Both the position numbers and the translations under genes were made by a program. DNA of 64,000 bases from Chryseobacterium artocarpi (GTDB lineage: Bacteria; Bacteroidota; Bacteroidia; Flavobacteriales; Weeksellaceae), in NCBI RefSeq assembly GCF_001684975.1, contig NZ_MAYH01000034.1, positions 310,001 to 374,000 on the forward strand. Direction: 5' to 3'. The notes beneath the pieces were generated by a model that was given only the letters and a program-made list of their open reading frames with translations, searched no databases and was not told the DNA's origin. Below, one piece after another: positions 56,996 to 63,784 of this stretch (its first letter is position 1; every line of letters begins with the position of its first letter).

Positions 56996-57292
56996 CTACA
57001 ATTCCGCCATAGGATCCCAAAATATTTTTTTGAATCCCTTTATTCTTAAGTTTTCCACAGTAATTCCTTCTGCTTCTAATTTCTTTTGGAACTCCGGAAC
57101 AGATAAGGTCCCTGAACTGGAAATAACGCGGTGTGCAGGAACATCTTCAGGGCAGCCTCCCATTGCTTTTCCTACATGGCGGGAATGATTGGGATAGCCC
57201 ACTGCTTTCGCTATGGCTCCATATGTAGAAACTCTTCCCTTTGGAATAAGCCTGGCTACTTCGTATACCTGTTGTTTGAAAATTTCGTCCAT
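56996..57292 (-). CDS. Alkyltransferase-like protein (ATL, MGMT family without catalytic Cys)
   Basis: 98 residues, equal to the MGMT DNA-binding domain alone. Blocks: FKQQVYEVARLIPKGRVSTY, GAIAKAVGYPNHSRHVGKAM and GGCPEDVPAHRVISSSG. The alkyl-acceptor motif of O6-alkylguanine methyltransferase is PCHR; here it is PAHR, so Cys is replaced by Ala and self-alkylation is impossible. ATLs bind O6-alkylguanine, flip it, and recruit nucleotide excision repair. The gene is solitary, divergent from a 48-aa ORF. Confidence 0.93.
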   Translation of the reverse strand: MDEIFKQQVYEVARLIPKGRVSTYGAIAKAVGYPNHSRHVGKAMGGCPEDVPAHRVISSSGTLSVPEFQKKLEAEGITVENLRIKGFKKIFWDPMAEL

Positions 57293-57380
57293 ATCTAAAG
57301 TCTTAGCAAAAGAATATTAAGTTTTTGCATCATTTTTGAACTCTCAAAGCCTCAATGATGTTTCATTAAAAGATAAAGAT

Positions 57381-57527
57381 ATGAAAAAATCATTTTTCCG
57401 TTTACTGAATGTGATCAATAAAAAGGTTCTTCCAAAGCTGAGTAAGAAGGACCCAACCAAGCTGACAAAGATTGAAAAAGGAATTCTTGCGTATCGTTAT
57501 TTTGTACTAGTGAATTCTTTGGATTGA
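57381..57527 (+). CDS. Small basic protein, 48 aa
   Basis: The ATG at 57381 is chosen over a TTG 15 codons upstream. The sequence starts MKKSFFRLLNVINKKVLPKL, then PTKLTKIEKGILAYRYFVLV. It is basic and resembles short flavobacterial proteins that databases often label SsrA-binding protein. It is far too short to be SmpB, so that label should not be trusted. Function is unknown. It ends in the large palindromic repeat region. Confidence 0.65.
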   Translation: MKKSFFRLLNVINKKVLPKLSKKDPTKLTKIEKGILAYRYFVLVNSLD

Positions 57528-57584
57528 TTTTATTTTCCCGCATATAGTATAGATTTTCTCAGATTCCAATGATGCTTAAATATT

Positions 57585-57985
57585 AGCTCGTAGATTTAGT
57601 TGATAACGTAGATTTGTTGGAAATCGCAAAGACGCAAAAGCATTTGGATTAGCATTATACCTATTTTTTAAGGCGTAAGAAGATCAGAGATCTTAAGCAA
57701 GTGTTACACGTATTTTTTGCCCACAAATGCTCGAATTTATTTTATTGATACTAATATATTAAATATCATATTCTATGTACCTATGTGCTTATATTTTCTA
57801 AAACCACATAGGTACATAGGACTATTCACTTTCTCATTCGTGAATTCGTGGCAATATCCAGCAGTATACAATTTTATCGCAGATAAAATCTTTGCGCCTT
57901 AAAGCATCATCTATGTAAAAAGAATTGCGCCTTTGCGATTTCCAACTCTCTACACAGAATCTATGTCATCAACTAAATCTGCGAG
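57585..57985. repeat. Dispersed intergenic repeat, copy R5: palindrome of about 400 bp
   Basis: Outer arms: GTAGATTTAGTTGATAACGT and GTTGGAAATCGCAAAGACGC on the left, matched on the right by the complements of GCCTTTGCGATTTCCAAC and ATCAACTAAATCTGCGAG. Inner arms: TTAAGGCGTAAG with GCGCCTTAAAGC; CCCACAAATGCTCGAAT with ATTCGTGAATTCGTGG; centre CTATGTACCTATGTG with CCACATAGGTACATAG (57773-57819). It fills most of the 543-bp convergent gap. No gene is visible. Confidence 0.8.
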
Positions 57986-58013
57986 ATATCAAAAAATCCG
58001 AAAATATAAAATA

Positions 58014-58040
58014 AAAAAGGCGCTCCCAAAATGGAAGCGC
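58014..58040 (-). terminator. Terminator of the deoxyhypusine-synthase-like gene
   Basis: An 8-bp stem GCGCTTCC / GGGAGCGC on the minus strand with an ATTTT loop and a T run, 30 bp past the stop at 58071. Confidence 0.75.
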
Positions 58041-58070
58041 TATATTATAATCTCATAAAGAGTTTATTAC

Positions 58071-59045
58071 TTAAGCATTCTCAAGAATATATGAGAACAT
58101 CAATGGTGCACAGATGGTAGCATCACTTTCAACGATAAATTTCGGTGTAGTAATATCAAGTTTACCCCAAGTGATTTTTTCATTTGGAACTGCTCCAGAA
58201 TAAGAACCGTAAGATGTAGTAGAATCAGAAATCTGGCAGAAATAAGACCAGAAAGGAATGTCATGCATTTCCATATCCTGATATAACATTGGTACTACAC
58301 AGATAGGGAAATCTCCTGCGATACCTCCACCGATTTGGAAGAATCCTACTCCTTTTCCTGCTGAGTTTTTAGTATACCAATCTGCAAGGTAAGTCATGTA
58401 TTCGATACCTGATTTCATTGTAGTAGCCTTAAGCTCTCCTTTGATACAGTAAGAAGCGAAGATGTTACCCATTGTAGAATCTTCCCATCCTGGAACTACG
58501 ATTGGTAAATTTGCTTCTGCAGCAGCGATCATCCAAGAGTTTTCTCTAGGAATTTCATAATACTGCTCCAATACTCCTGAAAGGATCATTTTGTACATAA
58601 ATTCGTGTGGGAAATATCTTTCTCCTTTAGCTTCAGCATTTTTCCAGATCTCCACAATGTGTTTTTGTAATCTTCTGAAAGCTTCTTCTTCAGGGATACA
58701 AGTATCAGTAACCCTGTTCAGACCTCTCTCTAAAAGATCCCACTCGTCCTGAGCAGTCAAATCTCTATAATGAGGAACTCTTTCATAGTGAGAGTGCGCT
58801 ACAAGGTTCATCAAATCTTCTTCAAGGTTGGCACCTGTACAAGAAATAAAATCTACTTTTCCCTGACGGATCATTTCTGCAAGAATCTTTCCTAACTCAG
58901 CAGTAGACATTGCTCCTGCCAAAGTAATCATCATTTTTCCGCCATCTTTAAGATGTGCAACATATCCTTTAGAAGCATCCACCAATGCAGCTGCGTTGAA
59001 GTGCAGGTAGTACTTTTCTATGAATTCAGTTATCGGTTTGCTCAT
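58071..59045 (-). CDS. Deoxyhypusine synthase family protein
   Basis: 324 residues from the ATG at 59045 (MSKPITEFIEKYYLHFNAAA). Earlier in-frame codons up to 59183 are rejected because the promoter element lies at 59060-59067. Blocks: MMITLAGAMSTAELGKILAE, DFISCTGANLEEDLMN, FFQIGGGIAGDFPICVVPM (NAD-binding) and EKITWGKLD, where Lys295 corresponds to the catalytic lysine of eukaryotic deoxyhypusine synthase (WGK). Bacteria lack hypusine on EF-P, so the substrate is probably a polyamine, as in homospermidine-forming relatives, or another protein. Regular length for bacterial members. Confidence 0.9.
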   Translation of the reverse strand: MSKPITEFIEKYYLHFNAAALVDASKGYVAHLKDGGKMMITLAGAMSTAELGKILAEMIRQGKVDFISCTGANLEEDLMNLVAHSHYERVPHYRDLTAQDEWDLLERGLNRVTDTCIPEEEAFRRLQKHIVEIWKNAEAKGERYFPHEFMYKMILSGVLEQYYEIPRENSWMIAAAEANLPIVVPGWEDSTMGNIFASYCIKGELKATTMKSGIEYMTYLADWYTKNSAGKGVGFFQIGGGIAGDFPICVVPMLYQDMEMHDIPFWSYFCQISDSTTSYGSYSGAVPNEKITWGKLDITTPKFIVESDATICAPLMFSYILENA

Positions 59046-59059
59046 TTTTATAATTTTTG

Positions 59060-59093
59060 CAAAGATAAAACTTAAAAACGGAATGCAGCCCAA
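59060..59093 (-). promoter_or_regulatory. Promoter of the deoxyhypusine-synthase-like gene
   Basis: On the minus strand: TTG (59093-59091), 23 bp, TATCTTTG (59067-59060), then 14 nt to the ATG at 59045. This supports the internal start choice. Confidence 0.6.
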
Positions 59094-59240
59094 GCACTTG
59101 AAGAAAGTCTCATACAGGAGTGCTTTTTTATCATTTGTTAAATGAGCTGGATGAGTGTATATGCTTTTTTGTTGAATAAACACAAATTTCGACTTCGCTC
59201 AATATAAGATCTTTAGCAAAAGACAGATTCATTTTTTTTT

Positions 59241-59257
59241 GCCACGAATGCATGAAT
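59241..59257. repeat. Dispersed intergenic repeat, partial copy R6
   Basis: GCCACGAATGCATGAAT followed by TTCTTTTATTGACGTGAATATAT. Only one arm of the longer repeat is present. It lies in the 366-bp gap 59046-59411, which also holds the terminator at 59345 but no gene. Confidence 0.55.
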
Positions 59258-59344
59258 TTCTTTTATTGACGTGAATATATTATGCATCTAAAAGGACCTG
59301 TACTTTTGCAATTTGCAACTTTTACTCCTATTCTTTAGAAAATA

Positions 59345-59375
59345 GAAAACGCAGCCCAAAGCGGACTACGTTTTC
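59345..59375 (-). terminator. Terminator of the GreA/Rnk-like gene
   Basis: Imperfect 13-bp stem (minus strand GAAAACGTAGTCC / GGGCTGCGTTTTC, two mismatches), 37 bp beyond the stop at 59412. Confidence 0.65.
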
Positions 59376-59411
59376 TTCGTAAATTCAATCCTATAATATT
59401 CAACAAAAGTT

Positions 59412-59792
59412 TTATCCTTCCCAGGCTTCCACTTTTACAATTTCAATTTTTCTTTCACCGTCTCTGAAAGGCCAGTCGATAATATCACCTACTTTATATC
59501 CTACTACGGCAAGAGCAATATCAGAAAGTATAGAATGTTTATTCTTTTTAAGTTTTACCTTCGTAGAGGGTACAAAAATATATTCGTGTTCAAAATCTAG
59601 CGTATGATCTTTCAACGTTACTTTTCTATTAACAGTGACGGTATCTGTAGGCAAGTCTCTTCTCAAGACCTGCTTAGCTTTTCTCAATTCTTCAGTAAGT
59701 CTTTTTTCTTCTTCTAAGCTTACCTTTTTTCTTCTAAGGGTATCTTTTATGGCATCATAAATTCCAGTGGTTACAGTAATATGATTGGACAT
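59412..59792 (-). CDS. Short GreA/GreB C-terminal domain (Rnk-like) protein
   Basis: 126 residues from MSNHITVTTG at 59792; the 33 upstream in-frame codons have no signal and are rejected. A short helical segment (about 10-45, KVSLEEEKRLTEELRKAKQV) replaces the full GreA coiled coil. It is followed by an FKBP-like GreA C-terminal domain (SDIALAVVGYKVGDIIDWPF, then the final strand KIEIVKVEAWEG). The acidic tip residues needed for transcript cleavage in GreA cannot be placed in so short a hairpin, so it probably binds RNA polymerase without GreA activity, as Rnk does. Inference from length. Confidence 0.8.
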   Translation of the reverse strand: MSNHITVTTGIYDAIKDTLRRKKVSLEEEKRLTEELRKAKQVLRRDLPTDTVTVNRKVTLKDHTLDFEHEYIFVPSTKVKLKKNKHSILSDIALAVVGYKVGDIIDWPFRDGERKIEIVKVEAWEG

Positions 59793-59998
59793 TTTTTCAA
59801 TTTTTAAGATTAAAGATGCAGTATTTCCCGAACGATCCAATGTAGAATCAAAGCATAAATATGCCTTCTTCCATAGAAAACCGCAAAACAAATAATAGTG
59901 TATAAAACCCGGAATAATCTCCCTGTCTTGGATCCTGACAGGGCTTAATTGATAAAGTCCTTAGAACTTTTCAGAAAAGAATCTGTGTGTAGATAAAG

Positions 59999-60060
59999 TA
60001 ATGACAGCAACAATCCTGCTTGTCTGTGCTCTGCTGATAAAAAGATTGTTGCTGTCATTA
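59999..60060 (-). terminator. Long hairpin downstream of the barrel gene
   Basis: A perfect 17-bp stem TAATGACAGCAACAATC / GATTGTTGCTGTCATTA with a 28-nt loop, 34 bp past the stop of the gene at 60095. A second, shorter hairpin CCCTGTC / GACAGGG lies at 59921-59943. Together they fill the 302-bp gap 59793-60094. The stem is longer than usual for a terminator and lacks a strong T run, so an RNA-stability or small-RNA role is possible. Confidence 0.6.
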
Positions 60061-60094
60061 TATAAATTGTTAATAATTTCTACAAATATAGAAC

Positions 60095-60742
60095 TTAAAA
60101 ACGGAATGTAGCGGCTGCACTTAAGGAAACTCTTGTAAGTCCTTCTTTTTGATCATTTCCAAAATCAACAGTTCTTCCATTGAAAGTCATTTTGTTTAAT
60201 GTTCCTGCTGTAACACCAAGTTTTGGTCCTATTAAAAAGTTTTTAGAAACTTCATACTGATATCCTACTCCTGCATCTAAACCAAGATTAGAACCTGTAC
60301 CTTTTATATCAGCTGTTTTTGTTGTGTAAGAAATAATCCCGATTGCTACATCAAAGAATAATTTATGCTTTGTAGGTTCATTATAGTTGGAATACATCAA
60401 TGACGGACCAACAAAAGTAATATTATCTTTAGTAGTCACAGGAATAGAAACAGGCATTCCATTGTTATTATAGCCGAATAAAAAGCCATTACTGGATGCA
60501 TTGAAGTGAGAGAATTTTACCCCTAACCCAATATTTCTTAAATTGTAATAAGCAGAAATATCAAAGTGAAGTCCATTTTTAAGTCCTTTTACATAGTCTT
60601 TTTCAGCTTTGGAAAGTCCTGATGCTGTTTCAGCAATTCTCCATGCATATCCTACAGATGGAACGATTGAAATTTTTTGCTGTTGCGCAAACGAAATGAG
60701 TGAAATCGAAATAGCTCCTAATAGAAAGAGTTTTTTTATCAT
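60095..60742 (-). CDS. Outer-membrane beta-barrel protein
   Basis: 215 residues with a signal peptide (LFLLGAISISLISFAQQ). Beta strands alternate throughout (ISIVPSVGYAWRI, LHFDISAYYNLRNIGLGVKF, VGPSLMYSNYNE, LGLDAGVGYQYEV, FLIGPKLGVTAG) and the chain ends TFRF, the terminal Phe recognised by the BAM machinery. It fits an eight-stranded porin-like fold. Function is unknown. A TATTTTTG -7 box lies 16 nt before the ATG. Confidence 0.85.
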   Translation of the reverse strand: MIKKLFLLGAISISLISFAQQQKISIVPSVGYAWRIAETASGLSKAEKDYVKGLKNGLHFDISAYYNLRNIGLGVKFSHFNASSNGFLFGYNNNGMPVSIPVTTKDNITFVGPSLMYSNYNEPTKHKLFFDVAIGIISYTTKTADIKGTGSNLGLDAGVGYQYEVSKNFLIGPKLGVTAGTLNKMTFNGRTVDFGNDQKEGLTRVSLSAAATFRF

Positions 60743-60758
60743 TGGTTAATAATTTCGG

Positions 60759-60766
60759 CAAAAATA
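60759..60766 (-). promoter_or_regulatory. -7 promoter element of the barrel gene
   Basis: On the minus strand TATTTTTG, fitting TAnnTTTG, 16 nt before the ATG at 60742. Confidence 0.5.
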
Positions 60767-60789
60767 AAAATTTCTGTGAAAGTATACCT

Positions 60790-61182
60790 CTAAAATTTAA
60801 ACCGCCTGTTTTCTTTTTTATCCGAAAGTTTCTTTTTCGTATCCAAGCGCTTTTGTTTCTGGGCTTTCGAAGGTTTTGTAGCTGTTCTTTTTTTGGGTAC
60901 AATTAAAGATTTGTTGACAATATCTATTATTTTTTCGATCGCTTTATTTTTATTCATCAGCTGGGTTCTGCTTTCTGAAACTGTCAGAAATAAATACCCT
61001 TCTGCATTAATTCGGTTTTTTAATTTCTCCTGAATTAACGCTTTTTCATCATCATTTAAAAAATAGGACGCTTCGACTTTCCAGAGTACAGTTACAGCAG
61101 TTTCCACCTTATTAACGTTCTGCCCTCCTGCTCCACTGCTACGAGAGGTTTTGAAACTGAGTTCTCTTGAAAAATCTTTCAT
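60790..61182 (-). CDS. arfB: Alternative ribosome-rescue factor ArfB
   Basis: 130 residues. The release-factor motif GGQ is at residues 19-21 in SSGAGGQNVNK. The C-terminal basic tail (KPSKAQKQKRLDTKKKLSDK) is the segment that enters the empty mRNA channel in ArfB/YaeJ. It hydrolyses peptidyl-tRNA on ribosomes stalled at the end of broken mRNAs. Lacks the codon-recognition domain, as expected. menE ends upstream, 42 bp away on the same strand, so the two may be co-transcribed. Confidence 0.95.
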   Translation of the reverse strand: MKDFSRELSFKTSRSSGAGGQNVNKVETAVTVLWKVEASYFLNDDEKALIQEKLKNRINAEGYLFLTVSESRTQLMNKNKAIEKIIDIVNKSLIVPKKRTATKPSKAQKQKRLDTKKKLSDKKENRRFKF

Positions 61183-61224
61183 TGTTTTAATTTCTTGATT
61201 AGAATACTGAGTTCAGGAATCCGG

Positions 61225-62253
61225 TTATCTATTTTTACTAATCATTTTATGCAGTTCTATTCTATTCACTTTTCCGTTGGGGGTTCTCGGGATCTTATTA
61301 ATAAAAATAATTTCCTTTGGTTTGTGAAAATTTTTCTCAAAAGGTAATTGTCCAATATGTTGAATCACCTCATCAGATTCGTTTCCTTCAACAATCAATA
61401 TTAATTTTTGTCCTAAACTTTCGTCCGGCAAACCTACAAATATAGCTTCGTTTGGTATTTCTTTTTTCACCAAAGTTTCTAAAGTTTCAGGAAATATTTT
61501 GGCTCCTCCGGAATTGATAACATTATCTATTCTTCCTAAAAATTTAAATTGTTTATCATTTTTAATATCAACCAAATCATTAGTTTTCAATACCTCAGCA
61601 TTAACATTAGGGGCAAATATTGCCAAACAACCTCTTTCATCGAGGGAAATGGAAACATTTTCAAAAGCAGTAAAATAATCTTCCGGTTCCGGCATCAATT
61701 GTTTCAAAGCAATATGGGAAAGCGTTTCTGACATACCATAAGTTTCAAAAATACGGTTTGAGCTGTCAAGATTCATCTGAAGAATTTTATTTTTCAGACT
61801 TTCTGAAACAGCTGCTCCACCAATAATGAGATTTTTGATAAGATTTAATTTATCCAATGAATTTTCTACCTGAAGCGGAGTCATTGCACAAAAGTCTACT
61901 TCTTCCGTTAAATGATCTACAGGATGTAAAGATGGTTCTGCTACGATTAACTTTAACTTCCTCTCCATAGAACGTACGACCATCATCTTTCCTGAAATAT
62001 ATTCTACAGGCAGACACAATAAAGCTTTGTTTCCTTCTTTTAATCCTAAAAAGTTACAGGTCATCACTGCTGAATTGATCATTTTCTTTTTTTTGATTCC
62101 AAAGATTTTGGGAATTCCTGTAGAACCTGAGGTCTGAACTTTTACCGTTTCGTCGTCAGACAGCCATTCTACTAAAAAATTTCCGACTTTTTTTTCAAAT
62201 TCCGTATGGAAGGATAATTGATTAATATTGAGATTATTGAAATCTATCTGCAT
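61225..62253 (-). CDS. menE: o-Succinylbenzoate-CoA ligase (short MenE), AMP-binding
   Basis: 342 residues, short for the adenylate-forming family but usual for flavobacterial MenE. Blocks: QTSGSTGIPKIFGIKKKK (P-loop), IFETYGMSETLSHIALK, FLGRIDNVINSGGAKIFPET (hinge) and IPRTPNGKVNRIEL with the catalytic Lys. It activates o-succinylbenzoate for menaquinone synthesis. The assignment rests on length and blocks, since other men genes are not in the window. The type II NADH dehydrogenase at 11.8 kb would use the quinone. Confidence 0.82.
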   Translation of the reverse strand: MQIDFNNLNINQLSFHTEFEKKVGNFLVEWLSDDETVKVQTSGSTGIPKIFGIKKKKMINSAVMTCNFLGLKEGNKALLCLPVEYISGKMMVVRSMERKLKLIVAEPSLHPVDHLTEEVDFCAMTPLQVENSLDKLNLIKNLIIGGAAVSESLKNKILQMNLDSSNRIFETYGMSETLSHIALKQLMPEPEDYFTAFENVSISLDERGCLAIFAPNVNAEVLKTNDLVDIKNDKQFKFLGRIDNVINSGGAKIFPETLETLVKKEIPNEAIFVGLPDESLGQKLILIVEGNESDEVIQHIGQLPFEKNFHKPKEIIFINKIPRTPNGKVNRIELHKMISKNR

Positions 62254-62305
62254 GTTTTTAGTAAATAAAATCTACAGTAAATTTAAAAAAAAATTCAAAA
62301 AGTTC

Positions 62306-62335
62306 TTGCATCTAAAGAAAAAAGCTGTAAATTTG
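62306..62335 (+). promoter_or_regulatory. Promoter of tRNA-Gln
   Basis: TTG (62306-62308), 19 bp, TAAATTTG (62328-62335), 16 nt before the tRNA 5' end. A full consensus Bacteroidota promoter. Confidence 0.75.
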
Positions 62336-62351
62336 CACCACTAAAACAAAC

Positions 62352-62422
62352 AGACTCATGGTGTAGCGGTAACACTACTGATTTTGGTTCAGTCATCTGG
62401 GGTTCGAATCCCTGTGAGTCTA
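62352..62422 (+). tRNA. tRNA-Gln (anticodon TTG)
   Basis: Acceptor stem AGACTCA / TGAGTCT (62352-62358 with 62415-62421), discriminator A, D-stem GTGT/ACAC, anticodon stem ACTGA/TCAGT with loop TTTTGGT, and T-arm GGGGTTCGAATCCC. The anticodon is TTG, reading CAA. The CCA is not encoded. Length 71 nt. Confidence 0.95.
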
Positions 62423-62423
62423 C

Positions 62424-62450
62424 AAACCACTCTTTTTTAAGGGTGGTTTT
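62424..62450 (+). terminator. Terminator of tRNA-Gln
   Basis: A 9-bp stem AAACCACTC / GGGTGGTTT with one G-T pair, then a T-rich tail, directly after the tRNA. Confidence 0.85.
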
Positions 62451-62507
62451 TGTTTTTTGTTCTCTTTTGAAAAATAAAAAAGGGAAAGAGAAAAAATGTT
62501 CTGTTCT

Positions 62508-62886
62508 TTACAGATTCGAAGTAAGGGGTCGCTTAAATGGATTTTCAATGCAAAGTTTTTGTTTTGATTCTACAATATCTCTCGTCAATTTTGACAATCG
62601 TCTCTTTGAAAAATCAGATTCCTGTAAATAATTTCCCTGAAACCATTCTTCTAACATCATTTTCGTTACTAAAAAAATTTCTTCATATTTTTTAAAGAAA
62701 TCTTTAATATAATCTTCATTATAAATTTGGTTCCTTATTTCAAATCACTTCCCAATAAAAATATATCGCTGCGATTACAATATTCACGAGTCCATTTATG
62801 GTACTAGTATAAAATAATTGATTATTAATTCGCACCGTCTTATCTCTGTTAAAAATACTTGTTACTGCAATTACAGAATAGCGAGG
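62508..62886 (-). pseudogene. Frameshifted remnant of a membrane/other protein gene
   Basis: Two open segments in different minus-strand frames abut. The first, 62740-62886, gives 48 residues (TSIFNRDKTVRINNQLFY, INGLVNIVIAAIYFYW, a hydrophobic helix). The second, 62508-62744, gives 78 residues of ordinary protein-like sequence (YIKDFFKKYEEIFLVTKMML, KRRLSKLTRDIVESKQKLC). Neither begins with a suitable start at its open end, and the junction is a one-base shift. This suggests a decayed gene beside the tRNA. No family was recognised. It lies in the 734-bp gap between the tRNA and the next gene. Confidence 0.4.
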
Positions 62887-63156
62887 TCAAAAAACTTTTA
62901 TAAGGACCAAAAAACAATGAAATTTGCACTCTAAAGAATGTAGTTGATTTAAAATGAATTACAAAAAAACATTGCGAAAATATATGTTTTCTAAGTTGTA
63001 ATCATATTAATAATTCACTAATTGACAGTACGATAAAAGAGGGGAAAAATCAATAATTACTCAAAAGAAATAGAATTCTATTTAACTACAATAAGTCTAT
63101 CAATAATAGACTTTCCCTCAAATCATCAATTTTATAAAAACTAATTTCCAATAATA

Positions 63157-63783
63157 ATGAAAGTACCATTAAAAACAATATTTAGCTGGTTTGAAAAGGG
63201 TGACATGCCCACGGAAAATCAGTTTCAGCAGACCTTTTCTTCATTCCGTCATTTAGATGAAAATATCAAGATGGATGAGGTAACGGGTTTAAATGAAACT
63301 TTTCAAAAAACGGTATCCAGCACAGCTTTTACAAATCATCTGCAAGATGAAAGCGCACACAATTTAGTGCTCGCAAGACTTAATGCATCCAATCTTACTG
63401 CTAGAAATGTAGAAGAATGGAAAGAAAAACTAAAGATAAAACTAGCAGCCACTATAGACAATGGTGAAGAGACGGGAAATGTCTATACAAAGGAACAAAT
63501 CGAGGAAATTGTAAATATACTTCAGGAACAGATAGACCTACTTAAAGGTTCAGAAGCAAATTCTTCCTTTGGAGGAATTTTAAGACCTACTGATAATATT
63601 ATTGTTAAGCCTGGATCAGCAAAATGGTTTTGGGCAGGGAGTGGAGTCTACGAAAATGCTTCAGGAGTTACGATTGAAAATTTCGGAATAATTTCCTTTA
63701 ACGGTTTGGTGTGGTCTGTTCTGGAGGTGAATATGCCCGGAGGTGGAGCAGATGGATTTATTGATTTAACACAAGAAGATTAA
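63157..63783 (+). CDS. Phage-like structural/accessory protein of unknown function
   Basis: 208 residues, no signal peptide. N-terminal SWFEKGDMPTENQFQQTFSS, then repeated Asn/Ala-rich sequence (ARLNASNLTARNVEEWKEKL), a helical hinge (TKEQIEEIVNILQEQIDLLK) and a C-terminal Gly-rich beta part (WFWAGSGVYENASGVTIENF). The KGDMPTxxQF opening and trimeric-fibre-like layout recall phage tail or baseplate-associated proteins in flavobacterial prophages. It starts a new rightward run after the tRNA and gene remnant; the next ORF begins 1 bp after its stop. Confidence 0.65.
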   Translation: MKVPLKTIFSWFEKGDMPTENQFQQTFSSFRHLDENIKMDEVTGLNETFQKTVSSTAFTNHLQDESAHNLVLARLNASNLTARNVEEWKEKLKIKLAATIDNGEETGNVYTKEQIEEIVNILQEQIDLLKGSEANSSFGGILRPTDNIIVKPGSAKWFWAGSGVYENASGVTIENFGIISFNGLVWSVLEVNMPGGGADGFIDLTQED

Positions 63784-63784
63784 A

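Noticed and set aside
57336..57380. TTG extension of the 48-aa protein
   Set aside because: The 15 additional codons have no homology-like features, and the internal ATG at 57381 gives the compact basic protein.
57381..57527. Calling the 48-aa protein SsrA-binding protein (SmpB)
   Set aside because: SmpB is about 150 residues with an OB fold. This protein is too short and lacks any SmpB motif.
62443..62631. 62-codon plus-strand open frame after tRNA-Gln
   Set aside because: It starts inside the tRNA terminator and overlaps the minus-strand remnant. Composition is not protein-like.
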